A stretch of DNA of 64,000 nucleotides from Plutella xylostella (GCF_932276165.1 NC_063983.1:1681501-1745500); one strand, 5' to 3'. Numbered from the stretch's first letter, positions 20,592 through 32,204 are shown. Made by a program: numbers and translations. Notes: generated from the letters alone by a model not told the origin.

Positions 20592-21713
20592 CGGCTGTCC
20601 CATTTTAAAACACAGTAACAGCCATGAGACAAAATGTTCAGGAGAGCCAAAAAACGTTTTTGTACCTTCATTTCAATGCCCTGGTAAAACTATGATAGAT
20701 ATCTGAACAAATGTAAGCTTAAAAGAAGCGGCAGAACCTAGGCTTTATATACAATACTATTTCATTTAAATATGACTAAAATTGTTGCTGTAATGCACAA
20801 AAGAAAACACTTACTAGGTTTTATATGGTTTTCTCACCCTAAAACCGCCCTCACTGACCATTTCATAACCTAGGGCCATTATTGTGTCATTTAAGACAAG
20901 TTAAGTATATTGAAATTGCAATAATTGCGTAATAATTTCATTTTTTATATGTTTGGGATCCTTCACATATTATAAATCCAATTTTGCAGCACTTTTACAC
21001 GACGGCACTATAAGTAATAGCTGAAATACGGGCATATTTTTATGTTTGTTTTTTTTTGTTTTATGTAAATGAATTAAATAGCCATATTCAGAAGGCTCTA
21101 ACATGAAAATTATTTATGGCTGCCTTCAATTAGACAATATTTCCTAAATTTCTATCTAAAAATCAGTTTTATAACTTGTTTTTTTTTGTTTATGCAAAAT
21201 AGGGCTAGTAGAAAGGTTCTAACGAGAAAGGTCTCTATAGCTTTTATAAAGAAGACAAAATTTACTTATGTTCTACTTTTAATTCAACTCTCTAGGTTTC
21301 ATTGGTGCAAAGATACAGGTTCTGAAATGTCTGATATTTTGTTCGAAAAAAGTGTTAGTAATAATGTATGCCATTTGTGACTTACTAAAATTAACGGACG
21401 AAAATTGTCCTTTGCTGACCATTTCAAAACCTAGTAAGCGCCATTGACCATTTTAAAACCTAGTAAGTCATTTTCACTTACTGTGTTTTAAAATGGTTGG
21501 TGGCTCTTACTATGTTTTGAAATGGTTTTCGTGGCATTTTTGATTTCGCAGGGTGGAGTTACTAGGTTTTTAGAAATTTTATTTTCGTTTCTAAGCGGTT
21601 TTTTGATATTCTGACAATGCAGTTTTGTGCGGAATCGCCTAAAATAATGTATAAATCAAAGACCCGTTTTTTTTTAAAGTTGGCGGTTACTGTGTTTTGA
21701 AATGGGACAGCCG
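20592..21713. mobile_element. 1.1-kb non-autonomous DNA transposon with AACT target duplication
   Basis: The inverted ends CGGCTGTCCCATTTTAAAAC and its complement (CTGTGTTTTGAAATGGGACAGCCG at the right) are about 33 bp long. AACT is present directly outside both ends (20588-20591, 21714-21717). Inside, the motif CCATTTTAAAACCTAGTAAG recurs in both orientations, mostly near the right end (21415-21535) and at 20855. Short open frames have no transposase features. Confidence 0.8.
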
Positions 21714-21984
21714 AACTACTCTGAATCTGAAATGCACGGTCAGTCAACTAGGCATATTCAATTCAACAGGAATTCAGAACGAATCCAATAGTGATTTTAT
21801 TGTCTGCCTCATAAAGAATGTGGGTGTGCCAGCTACAGGCATTCGACAAGGTAACCCGTAACGTTTACTATGATAGGCGTATAGTTTCGTGATCTCGCTA
21901 ACCTTAGTAAACAGGTTTAGATTTACAAGTACCTATAACCAACTGCTTTGTTGATCAAAAGGCCTTAGCATTGGCATGATCCTT

Positions 21985-22130
21985 TTAGATAGGGAACTGC
22001 GTAGAATACCTCCAGGGTTCGCTATTTGGCCCTCTGTTATTCTTATTGCTCTATAACGTCAAGGGCTTCGTTTCTGGGATAAAGAAAACTCAGAGTACTA
22101 TGTTCATATAACGTGGGAGTGGTCGACGGT
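21985..22130 (+). pseudogene. Reverse transcriptase fragment
   Basis: One plus-strand frame reads VEYLQGSLFGPLLFLLLYNVKG (from about 22001), matching the RT block usually written GVPQGS.LGPLLF.LYIND. The flanking sequence is too decayed to follow. Confidence 0.6.
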
Positions 22131-22609
22131 GGGAGTTAGTGGTAGGTATTTCGAATATATAGTTTTTTTTTACTAATCTAAACGGGGTATGTAGAACATT
22201 GCGATCATTTAAAATTCGCAAATAGAGACCAACTACACCTGTTTTGGTGTCACGGTGTAAGATTAGCAATGAAAGTTATTGCATCACAGCTTGTAAGTGG
22301 ATGCCCGCGTATGCTTATGGAATGTTTAAAACCGGTTATTCAATAATAATGTCTAGTAACCAGTTGAATATATTCCGGTGGTCGTTACATAATTTAGTTT
22401 TGACGGTTTTCACTTAACAATTCCGATGCTGTACGTGCTGAAAAAGATTGCATAAGCCCCGTTTCTCTCTTTTTCAAAGATGATAATCGTGACGTCTGCG
22501 ACTCGACATGAGTGTTTCTTGTTTTTATATTCCTTTATTTTTTCCCGAAAAACGGTACCTTAGCTAGCTAGAGGATAGCTAGAGAGTAGGTATTAACATT
22601 TTCTCTCGC

Positions 22610-22697
22610 TAAGATATCACAAATATCTGCGCAGCCGGGAATCAAACCCGGGACCTTCGGCATAGCAGTTACTCACCATTACACCAATCGGTCGTCG
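22610..22697 (-). mobile_element. SINE family 1 head fragment
   Basis: Minus-strand A box (TTGGTGTAATGG) and B box (GGGTTTGATTCCCGG), with the same head as at 3060-3128. Not a functional tRNA gene: the acceptor stem is not formed. Confidence 0.72.
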
Positions 22698-23956
22698 TAA
22701 ATCTATCTCTTATTAACTATACCCGATAAGACATGCTGTAAAAATTGCCGACAAAGATTCATTTAAATCTCAGACCATAACATTGAAATTTTCACACGAA
22801 GTCACAGTCAGTGCCGAATTGCTGAACCCGAGACAATGAGTCGGAAGTCAGCTGGCCGCTCCGCTGGTTCCCACGGCACATATTCCTCGCTCCATTTTCC
22901 AACGTTGCTCTAACGGTGCCATGGAACGGTCGCTGGCTGTAAACTGTTGTTGTTGTTGCCATGGGTGGCACGCGACTCTGTAATAAGGTTTATGATGTGA
23001 TGAGTCTATTGCGCTGTGCATGTGGTCTCTCGAGATATAGGTACCTACTATAAAGTGTTAGTTCAGCGTTGTTTAGAGTAGTAAGTGCTGGTTTAGAGTA
23101 GTAAGCCGGCACTGAAGAACGCTCCAGATGGGGGATATCCTAGTGGATGCTGAATCCCAATGGATTGAGATTTATAAATTTAATAAGTGGTGTACTTAGT
23201 CAATTTATTGTTGGTTGATGATGATGAAGAAGGTAAAATTGAACCGATACCTAACAAAGTTCACGACGTATACATTACTAACTTCACCTGATAAAGTAAC
23301 TTAGGGACTATCTAATAATTCCAATATGTAGGTATACGTAACTACTAGATAGTCCCTTAGTCCCATAGTTCTATTCAGGTAAAGTTACTTGTACCTTGTA
23401 CCTACCATGATAATTCGTGATTCGCCAGTTTTTTATGTACCAAATTAGCAATTACATATTGTTTTTAACTATATGTGGCGTTCTGTAGGGCAGTCGTGCG
23501 TATTTCCTGTAGCCTCGATCACATAGAGTCTATGGCATAGACTAAACTTTAGCGCAGTGAGTTCAAATAATGTATGTGTGTATTTAAAAATCACAGAATA
23601 TATCCGAACAGTTAATTTAAAATGCAGCAGTAAGTAGTAATTTTATTAGTTATTCTTCATATATAAATTATTAAAAACTTGCAAAAGTTACTGTATTGCT
23701 GGCTACTCTATGTGTAAGGTCTTGACCAAGGCCTGGGTAACACGCGACCATCGCATCTCATCGCATCGCGAATAACATTACAGAAACCAGAAGAATGAGT
23801 GTGTTGCTGTAAAAAAGTGTAAAGATGAGTCATGGAAGTAGAAATAGTATAGATAACAACATTTTGGCGAGCATTTCTGTGTAATTAAAAATGGTGCAAT
23901 ACAGGGAAAAGCTCAGTTTCCAAACCATTTCCGTGTAATGTAACGTTCGTCCGAAT
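22698..23956. other. Intergenic sequence
   Basis: An imperfect inverted repeat lies at 23292-23390 (TAAAGTAACTTAGGGACTAT against ATAGTCCCTTAG..AAAGTTACTT). No gene is recognised. Confidence 0.4.
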
Positions 23957-24028
23957 GCTCGGCGATAGGTATGTTACGGGTAAATGTACACTCACTATGA
24001 GCTTTTACCCGTAACATAATGCCGAGTA
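23957..24028. repeat. Short palindromic repeat
   Basis: Arms CTCGGC..TATGTTACGGGTAAA and TTTACCCGTAACATA..GCCGAG flank a short spacer. It may be a minimal fold-back element or a hairpin-forming site. Confidence 0.6.
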
Positions 24029-24059
24029 TACGCATTGCACCTTGCTTTCATTCTTCTTT

Positions 24060-24256
24060 CAAATGTCGGAGCTGCTGCGGGTGTGCGTACAACGTAGTGT
24101 GGGACGCCTTCCGGCTAGATGGGGTGACGACTTGCGAAAGGTGGCTGGTTATAATTGGATGCGGAATGCTAAAGATCGCATCCAGTGGCGTGCTTTGGGA
24201 GAGGCCTACGTCCATCAGTGGACTGCTATAGGCTGATGATGATGATGATGATGATG
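24060..24256 (+). pseudogene. RTE-clade retrotransposon 3' end
   Basis: The plus-strand frame contains RWGDDLRKVAGYNWMRNAKD and WRALGEAYVHQWTAIG, the conserved C-terminus of lepidopteran RTE-type polyproteins. It ends in TGA and a (GATGAT)n tail at 24233-24256. Strongly 5' truncated. Confidence 0.85.
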
Positions 24257-25282
24257 TGCTGCGGAATGTTACAGAAATATGCTCGTGGGCTTTTACAATA
24301 GGCTGTATCAAAGAGGCGACCGTGCTCGATGTTTAGTTCGTAAAAGGATCATACACTAGAGAACATATCAGCGAGCGGCGTTGATCTGTTAAAAGTAAAT
24401 GTTGTAGTCTATACACACCTTAACACAACTCTACATTCTCTACAACTTTTGAAAATTTGAAACTACCTAGTTCTACGATCCGAGGAAGATGATATTATGA
24501 TTCTGATTAACTTCTGATTCTGATTAACTTCTGCTTCTGACAGAAGGCGTTAGGTATAGTCAATCATAAAAAAAATATGTTTTACGCTACTTTTATGTAT
24601 TTTTATTGTCAAACTCTATTAGCCATTGTCCAGACATTGTGAAATAGGCCCTAATAAAATTGTGTGGTTCGGTAGTACATAACATAAGTAAGTATCTACT
24701 TTCACCCAATTCCATTGTGAACCAATCAAAACCAAATGTGACAGCACAAAACACGTTACGTATTTTAAAACTTCCATTGATCATAAAATCATAATAGAAA
24801 GCTTATTTCCGTTTTTTTTTATAATGTACAGGTAGGTACGTAGGTATAGTATAAATTTTTGGACTGAATTCTATGTCCATTACATCTTATATATAATGTT
24901 TGCATGGTGAATGCCTGCAGACAGGTGTAACCCCTAGAAGATCCCATATTAATAAATTCACGTACTAAAAAAAAGATAATACTTACTTATAACTAAAGTT
25001 TGATTATGTTATTGTCTATTCCTAAAAAGAAGCTCTTAAGTTATACTTACCAACTTGTTGATAGCTAGATAGGTAACTAGATTAAACATTTAATCGCGAT
25101 TAATGTTACTGTAACAATAAATCTTCACATAACTTCAATTAAAGTGAATTTATCGAAATGTGTGATTTCTCTTAGAAATTGCTCATCATGATCATAACTT
25201 GGGAATGAAATTCGTGGGTAGGCAATAATTTTTGGCGGCTGACATCCGTCGCGTGAGATGTGCTTAGTCGGCTGCGAGCTGC
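24257..25282. other. Intergenic sequence
   Basis: AT-rich with short frames. No gene or repeat family recognised. Confidence 0.4.
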
Positions 25283-25297
25283 AGGGGGTCACTCTAT

Positions 25298-25692
25298 CAT
25301 CATTATCAGCCCATAGCAGTCCACTGCAGGACGTAGTCTCTCCCAAAGCACGCCACTGGATACGATCTTTAGCTTTCCGCATCCAATCATATCCAGCCAC
25401 CTTTCGCAAGTCGTCACCCCATCTAGCCCCGTCACACTTCGTTTGCCTAGTCGCGGCCTTCACTCCAGAACACGTTTACCCCATCGGTCATCGGTTCTTC
25501 GACAGATGTGACCAGCCCACTGCCACTTAGCTTACTAACTCGGTGAGCTATGTCTGTGACTTTAGTTCTCTGTCGGATTACTTCGTTCCCGATGCGATCT
25601 TTCAGAGAGACTCCAAGCATAGCTCTTTCCATAGCTCGCTGAGTGACCTTCAGTTTGTGAACCAGTCCCACTGTAACTGTCCACGTCACTCT
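25298..25692 (-). pseudogene. 5'-truncated RTE retrotransposon with 15-bp target duplication
   Basis: The minus strand carries LKVTQRAMERAMLGVSLKDR followed, after frame shifts, by RWGDDLRKVAGYDWMRKAKD. AGGGGGTCACTCTAT occurs on both sides (25283-25297, 25693-25707). That is the target-site duplication of an insertion into the left end of the family A element. The 3' end is at the low coordinate. Confidence 0.9.
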
Positions 25693-25707
25693 AGGGGGTC
25701 ACTCTAT

Positions 25708-25862
25708 GGCTGTTTTTAACAGCATGCGAATTGGATCACGCACGCGGGATTTCATACAAGAATTCATTGATGCGCGTGGAATAATACCTATGCATGCGAC
25801 ATTTGGGAAAATGGCGTGTAATCCCGCGTGCGTGATGAAATCCGCACGCTGACAAACAGCCT
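25708..25862. mobile_element. Palindromic MITE with GGCTGTTT ends
   Basis: Inverted arms of roughly 45 bp contain CACGCACGCGGGATT on both sides. It starts immediately after CTCTAT of the family A left end. The target duplication is unclear (TAT against TAC). Confidence 0.75.
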
Positions 25863-25965
25863 ACGTATATCCTGAAAAATTAAGTATCTCTATCTATTTA
25901 GACTCTATCTCCTTGTACTAAATGTGCCTATTGCACGACAGTTCTCGTTCGTTTGTAATTCGTCA

Positions 25966-26875
25966 GACCCCTTAGCATGAATGGACAACATTTCATTTTT
26001 TTTACCCTATATCTTTATTAGCTATTCGGAAAGTTTATAAAAAATTAGAGGACCCATATTTTTTTATTTTGTAAATACATTAATTTTTGCATGTTATTTT
26101 TAACTTTAAAGTTAATTATTTTAAAACCGGAAGTGAAGTCACATATTAGACCCAATTTTTATTTTTGTCTATTGCCTTAGTCTCGAAAAAAACCATAAAT
26201 GACACTGACAAATGACATAATTTAAACTTTGTTTGCATGCCAACCAACAAATGGGTCATTTTCAAATGACATTGATATTTCTGATGATACGAAGTACTTA
26301 TCATGTTTTATAAAAATAGCAGAAGCATTTTTCAGAAGCATTTTTTCAGCTGTGTAGGCGGTGGCATGCTCTGGGACATATTATATAGAGGTCATCTCTT
26401 ATAATAAATTAAAAAAATAGTCAGAAAGTGTCAGAACAGAATTTATGAAAATGACCCAAATAAACAACAACGTCACGATAAAACGTCAACGTCAATCAAA
26501 AATGAAAGTGACAGTTACTTTGTTTTTAAATCTATAGGCTTTGATCATCAAAATGCATCGCACCTGATGCATGACGTCATCAGCACTTTTTTACTATTTT
26601 ATGATTTTCTCGAAAATGATACATCCGAAAAATACAAAATCATTTTTTTGTGGTCTTTAGAGCTATATCTCGAAATGGTTTTCAATTTATAGCAGCTTTA
26701 GTTTTTTGAAATGTTGTCCATTTTCATCGTGAACGTGACGTGAAATTACTCGATGAATTTTGTAGGGAAATTTTAGTTCTTCTACTGACCACCAGGGGCG
26801 CTGTTCATATTTTCATACAAAATTACTCGATGAACTCTACTTCACGTTCACGATGAAAATTCATGCTAAGGGGTC
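25966..26875. mobile_element. 0.9-kb non-autonomous TIR element
   Basis: The ends are perfect 17-bp inverted repeats (GACCCCTTAGCATGAAT). A second inverted pair inside (ATGGACAACATTTCA at 25980 and its complement at 26708) and near-repeats of ATTACTCGATGAA lie toward the right end. No open frame of note. It separates CGTC and AGTATAG of the family A element. Confidence 0.78.
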
Positions 26876-26924
26876 AGTATAGACTAGTATAGAGTAACCC
26901 TCCAGGCCTCGGCTAGGTATTCCT

Positions 26925-27830
26925 TGTTGCTATGTTGACGAAATCGAAACTAAGATAGGTAGGAATGCTCTTAGCATTAAGTACACCTGATTGTACAAGT
27001 TCTACCTTTTTTGGCATAAGATTTATTTGCCTAATCTCGTATGGCATAGTAATGTTTGGTCAAAGTCTCGTTACGCCGAAAATCGTATGGCATAAATCTC
27101 GTTTAGTAAAAAGTTATTTCGCATAACATTGTTTAGCCTAATAATGGTATGGCCAAATCTTGAATAGCCTAATAATGCTATGGCATAGGTTTATTAGGTT
27201 TATACAAAGTAATAATATTCGTTTGGCTTTAACTTTGACGGAGCGTCTCCCTACATAGCGCAACTGATGCCTTGTATTGTTTCTGCTGTTTGGAAAACGC
27301 TCCGCTCCGCTTCGCTGCGCTCCGCTTTGGTTTTGATGAACATGTGCACCTAACACGCTCCTCCTCGCTTTGCTCGTCGTCGCACCTATTTTTAGGCTTC
27401 GATCTCATGGGGTTTGTAATAATTATATTGGTCGTTAACTTTCGATTTTTTGATCATACAATATCGTGATTTTCGGGATGTAGGAGAAAAATACCACAAT
27501 TTGTACATTTACTACATACTTAATATATTATTTATTAAGATAACATTAGGAGAAACAAGATTATACATAGGTATAGAGTATAGACGAACATAAATTTGAG
27601 CAAACGAAACTTAGGTGTTTAAAGATTGTGCCTAAAGAGTTTTAGACGAAACGAGCCTTATGCCACATAAGTCTTGGCAAAGTGATGGTTCGGCCAAAAA
27701 AGTTTAGACCATACGAGTTATGCGAAATGAGTTTTGGTCAATAAAGATTATGCGAGATGAGCGGAACCCGATTGTACATATACTTTTGTAAATTGAGCAA
27801 TAAAAGTACTTATAAATAAATAATTAAATA
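26925..27830 (+). mobile_element. CR1-like 3' UTR remnant split by a family C element
   Basis: The left piece (AATGCTCTTAGCATTAAG, to 26997) and right piece (from 27771, GAGCAATAAAAG followed by an AT-rich tail) together resemble the 3' UTR also seen at 5690-5808. ATTGTACA is duplicated across the insertion. Confidence 0.7.
26998..27770. mobile_element. Family C repeat, copy 1 (773 bp)
   Basis: Flanked by an 8-bp direct duplication ATTGTACA (26990-26997, 27771-27778). The ends are only weakly inverted (GTTCTACC / GGAACCC). The body is full of diverged variants of short phrases such as TATGGCATAAAT, GCCTAATAATG and CGAGTTATGCG in both orientations. A central GC-rich patch holds GCGTCTCCCTACATAGCGC. 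The 8-bp target suggests a hAT-like origin, without proof. Confidence 0.72.
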
Positions 27831-28241
27831 GGTATGAAAGAGTAGGCGTCCAGTTGCACCACACAAAAATTACCTAAGGTACAAACATAGGTAAATTAAG
27901 ATTAACTACATACAACATTTGGCCCGACTTTACTCCACCTACATACAAGTCGTTGACACTTCGAACATCACTCTTACTTATCTCCCTAGAATACTTAATT
28001 AATGTCTGAAGTGTTGTAACCTTTATGCACATACACATAAAGTTCCTTCAATATTATGAGATGTAGATTATTTTGCATACAATGCAGTGGAAGTGAGCGC
28101 TTTAAACAGTTTATAAATTGCCTAATTATAAGTGTCTGTCAATTAATTGTTGTCGGTTTTTATCTTAATTTGATGCTCTGGATCATGGTTGGAGAAAGTT
28201 TGACCACATTATTTGAAATAGGTATCATTAAGCAATCCATG
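27831..28241. other. Intergenic sequence
   Basis: No gene or repeat recognised. Confidence 0.35.
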
Positions 28242-28361
28242 GGGTGACGACTTGCAAAAGGTGGCAAAAGGTTATGATTGGATGCGGAAAGCTAAAGATC
28301 GCATCCAGTAGCGTTCTTTGGGAACGGCCTACGTCCAGCAGTGGACTGCTATAGACTGATG
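28242..28361 (+). pseudogene. RTE 3' end, 120 bp, with 12-bp target duplication
   Basis: Contains GGTGACGACTTGCAAAAGG, then ATTGGATGCGGAAAGC and GGACTGCTATAG, the same 3' end as 24060-24256. AAGCAATCCATG flanks it (28230-28241, 28362-28373). Confidence 0.9.
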
Positions 28362-28373
28362 AAGCAATCCATG

Positions 28374-28699
28374 TCGAAAAAACACCATAATGAAACTATC
28401 AAACCTCTTCAATCATATTAATCGAAGTACCTACCTCAGCATAAGTAGCTAGATCAGTCACACAATAACATTATGTCACTGCGCAATTAATCTCACACTA
28501 AGGTCACAAAAACTGCATCGGAAGACGGAACCTGCATTGTAATGTAAGTACTAATAACCTACCTATAAGTACACACACAGAGAAACAGATTATTAATCGT
28601 ATTAAGCCCGATTTACATTGTCTTATACTAATAATAATCATTTATTGCACACTGTGAGTCCATAAAAAGTTAGTGGCATGAATTTATTGAAATGTAAAT
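28374..28699. other. Intergenic sequence
   Basis: Nothing recognised. Confidence 0.35.
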
Positions 28700-28920
28700 A
28701 TTAGTCGTTAAGCCTAGTCAGAGGCCTTCGGGCAGCTTGAAAACATCTGACAGTCGGGTTGCCCACTTATCCGACAACTCTCTCAGCACAAGCTTGCTTG
28801 TGTTGGGGTCCACCAACCCGCACTAGGCCAGCGTGGTGGACTAGGCCTAAAACCCTTCCTTCATTGGAAGGAGACCCGTGCCCCAGCAGTGGGGACGTGA
28901 TGGGTCGTGATGTGATGAAA
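28700..28920 (+). repeat. Family B retroposon 3' end
   Basis: Shares GGGTCCACCAACCCGCACTA, then CCTTCATTGGAAGGAGACCC and GGGGACGTGATGGGTCGTGA with 42486-42605, 52465-52610 (plus) and 54822-54975, 60640-60815 (minus). The TGATG-type tail suggests an RTE-like parent. No coding region is attached. Confidence 0.7.
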
Positions 28921-29385
28921 TATTAGTAAGACAACAGGTACAAAAAAACAGCGTAGGTATGTCTGAACAGGCAGAATGAATTAATGATTTTACTCTTCAG
29001 GGAAGCTATCAAGCTCAAGTAAATATTATATTCCTATTATGCTTCTCCTGTGTTACCCTCTCAGTCTAGAAATACTTAGAAGTTATCATTTCTGCTTTTT
29101 GGATAAACGAGTTCGCAATCAAATAAATAGTATTTTCGAGAAAACCTCAATGAAACCGAGACGCTACGAGGCACAAATTACTAAAAGGTATGTTATAATA
29201 AAATCTGTAGCGAAACATCATCAGAATTGCAAAGCAGTAGGTAATGATAAATCACCAACGTTGCAATTCTAATACGGCTCCATAACGCGTTGTCTATGGT
29301 TTCGTAACTGCCAGTAACGGCTGTTCTTTTTGAAAAAAGAACGGTTAAGCGCGAATACGAGACGTTCTTTGCTCTTTCAAATTAA
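28921..29385. other. Intergenic sequence
   Basis: Short frames only. Nothing recognised. Confidence 0.35.
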
Positions 29386-29530
29386 GCCCCAATTTCTCCA
29401 TAGTCGGTTATCTAACCGACCAAGGATTGGTTCATCAATTATACGTCATCTCCGTATAAAACTCTTGACAGATGTTCAAAAGTCAACCACTACCTGGTTA
29501 TGCTCTAACCCACTATGGAGAAATTGGCAC
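29386..29530. mobile_element. Palindromic MITE with TAA target duplication
   Basis: The ends GCCCCAATTTCTCCATAGTC and GTGCCAATTTCTCCATAGTG are inverted over about 25 bp. TAA lies on both sides (29383-29385, 29531-29533), giving a 145-bp PIF/Harbinger-like unit. Confidence 0.75.
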
Positions 29531-30548
29531 TAAATCAGTTTGATCAAATCAATCGATTTAGAGGCACACGGGGTTGCGTTAGCGCTGCGTCGACTGTGCG
29601 TTGATGCTCCGTCGTTCTAGATAAGTATAAATCTATGTTAACATGTTAGAACTAACCACTTCGTCTAAAACGTAGTCGTTAATTAAACTTGAAGTAACGT
29701 TAGTAACAAAGTGTATCGGTAAAGGCATCGATGAAAATAGCTAAAAAATATTTCGACTATTTTCGACCTAATCACAAAAACAATGGTCTACAGAATTTAA
29801 TAGCACTCAATTAACTATCTTGTTTCTAAGCACATTTATTTAAAGGAACGGAACCCCAAAGACGAATTATTACAGAAAGTTGGTAGTAAAAACGTGCATT
29901 GACCTCGGAATTATGAGTCATCTTCATCATTATAATTAGTTAATTACCTTTCAGTTTTTGTGGCTGCGAATTAGTGAGAACTAGACTGGATATTGCAATG
30001 CAAATTTAGGGCAAACACATTTTTAAGTTAATTTATAAACTTCATCCAGGATTATTACAAAATTCCAGCAAGTATACGTAATTGTTCATTAATATAAAAA
30101 AAAACACGATGTTAATTAAATCAATTATGCACCTGTCATTTTTAATATCTTTCTTTTTGGGTACTTTCTCATAAATCTTGCAAAAATAATTAAATACACT
30201 CTTTCAGCTTTCTTTTCATGATGTTTTCATTTTCATTTCAAGACTTACGTAGTTTGGGACACTGAAAACGAGAGTGAAGAATGTTTTATTTATGTATTGT
30301 AACCGTACTCTCTTTTACAGTTTACGTCTGAATGTTACAGTTACAGAGAATACGCTATAGATGTGATTTATATTACGTTGTGTTTCGAGTAAGCTGTCTT
30401 TGCCATTATCTTTTCTCATTTAGTAAGTAAGTAAGTACTTAAAACTTAGTAAGTATGTGAGTGTGACCCTTTCGAGTAAGTATTTTCTTTATCAACAAGA
30501 GTATGAGAAAAAGTCTGTCTTTTAAAAATTATGTGGGTACGCCAACGC
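29531..30548. other. Intergenic sequence
   Basis: AT-rich, no recognised gene. A short GTAAGTAAGTAAGTA stretch lies near 30423. Confidence 0.35.
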
Positions 30549-30556
30549 ATATATAC

Positions 30557-30887
30557 TAGGGCATGCAATACCGCAATACCGGTATTCGTAATACCGGTAT
30601 CAGGGACAAAATTCACGCTTTTTTCAATACCGGTATTGAAAGTTAATACCGGTAAAGTTAATACCGGAATTTAAACTAATACTCAATTCTCGTAAAAATC
30701 TATTACAAAAAACTGAATTTCATTGCTTTTTCTCGTTTTATTTTGACCTATACGACCTTTAATCACAATATATGCCATTTATTACAAGGAAATCTAATAC
30801 CGGTATTAATACCGGGATCCCGGTATTGAGTTGCAATACCGGAACTCAATACCGGTATTGAAAATAGTTCCGGTATTGCATGCCCTA
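30557..30887. mobile_element. hAT-type MITE rich in ATACCGGTAT
   Basis: 331 bp with perfect 17-bp inverted ends TAGGGCATGCAATACCG and an exact 8-bp target duplication ATATATAC (30549-30556, 30888-30895), the hAT signature. The interior repeats the self-complementary motif ATACCGGTAT many times, clustered in both terminal thirds. Confidence 0.92.
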
Positions 30888-30895
30888 ATATATAC

Positions 30896-31499
30896 GCATA
30901 TTTCTGCATTACTTACTTCAGTAATTTCTATCTATCTATTTTTTCTTTAAATTTTACGTCCACCCAACCCAACCAACATTTTGGAATAGGTCAAAAGTTC
31001 CACCTTTTTCATTTCTCGGGAGTGTATCTTTGTGGTTATAATATCTGTTCCTGCTGCTGTCAATATTGAACGGCGTCACTCATTATCAGCCCGTATGTTT
31101 CCACAGTTCCGTTGAGTGTGCGTTTCGTTTTCTGTTTACGCAACACACAACTTAATTAGTGGAACTAACGTTACATGCTCCATGTTGTGATAAGCAGCAG
31201 CAATGCGGGCGAACACTTGGAAATTGTGTGCGGTAGATGGAATCGTGGACCCTCGATTAAACACAATCTCTAATTTTAGCACTAACCCTTGTTTCATTGG
31301 TCAATCTAATCTAATTTGCTCTTGCCCAAAAGTAGGTAAGTTTTCTAATTCAATGTGGGTATGTACTTATCCGTAATACGCTGTGTACACCTACCTACTT
31401 ACCTAGATAGTTACAAAATTCTCGGATGGTGATGGAATTTTAAAAGCGCAAATGGGTATCCGATTAGTGCTCAAAGACATGTAGAATTAAGAAAGTTGG
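30896..31499. other. Sequence upstream of the GC-rich promoter-like block
   Basis: No gene recognised. Possibly upstream regulatory DNA of the transcription unit proposed to start near 31.6 kb. Confidence 0.35.
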
Positions 31500-31833
31500 C
31501 GCGTTGTTTTCATCTCGCGTATCGAAATATTCCGACGATTTCCAGGATGTAGAGCGATCTGTGCAGAATTTGTCGAATGTTGGACATAGTTGGACGGTAT
31601 CGCACGGGCGCGATGCGTCGAAAGCGCGGCGGCGGCGGCGGCGGTTCCACAGAGTAACTTATTCAGTTCGTTGGAGAGCGCAGACGCGGGCACGCACGCT
31701 GCGCGCGCAACGCTCTGTTCCAAGTTTGAAAACTTGCCGCGAAATAAAAACAAATTTCAAAACTGTGCTCTATGATAGTGATGTGCCCTCTTGTTCTGTG
31801 ATTACGTGCCAAGGGAAGTGACTGCACCACCCG
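31500..31833 (+). promoter_or_regulatory. CpG-rich promoter and candidate noncoding first exon (possibly SH2D4)
   Basis: A sharply GC/CpG-rich block (GGCGGCGGCGGCGG near 31628-31645, GCGCGCGCAACG near 31705) contains an arthropod initiator-like TTCAGTTCG at 31662-31670. A consensus donor CCCG|GTACGT follows at 31833/31834. The next plus-strand splice-like exon is 36415-36468, and the first coding exon I can identify on this strand is 53940-54049. Assignment to that gene is inference. Open frames here use incompatible frames and show no domain. Confidence 0.5.
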
Positions 31834-32204
31834 GTACGTACCGACATCAGTTTGGAAATGCAAAACTAATTAACGCAACCGTAAAAGTTTTTTTACGAAA
31901 CTGACGTGACTTTATATTTCTTTAAGTGTTTTTTTAAACGAGCAATTGCAGTTAATAAGTCGTTTATGATGTTGTTGGTTAAGTTTTATCTGATGCGTTT
32001 ATTAATATTGCACATTTTGTGCATTTTCCGAAACATGTTTCGCAAAGTTTTACGCATTCTGAGGCATAGTTGACCACACGCATTCGATAGTGTAATGTTT
32101 AAAAATTCCCATCTTTTGTTTGCTTTTAACATTTTGTATCAACACCGAACATGCTTTGTTCGATGTTGTATTTTACCCCGTGTGCTATGTGTACTGTAGT
32201 TTAT
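31834..32204. other. Probable intron sequence
   Basis: No element recognised. Confidence 0.35.

Larger units (their letters stand above)
25283..26903. mobile_element. Family A MITE expanded by three nested insertions
   Basis: The outer element is the family seen intact at 41238-41388 and 42941-43072: left end GGGGGTCACTCTAT, internal GACTCTATCTC, then CTCGTTCGTTT and right end TATAGAGTAACCC. Here its pieces are at 25283-25297, 25693-25707, about 25863-25965 and 26876-26903. They are separated by an RTE fragment, a palindromic MITE and a 0.9-kb TIR element. Confidence 0.82.

Noticed and set aside
22620..22695. Second tRNA-like sequence
   Set aside because: Head of SINE family 1, same as 3060-3128; no proper cloverleaf.
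31504..31863. Several 60-105 codon frames on both strands in the GC-rich block
   Set aside because: They overlap in conflicting frames with no domain, as expected from CpG-rich sequence with few stops.
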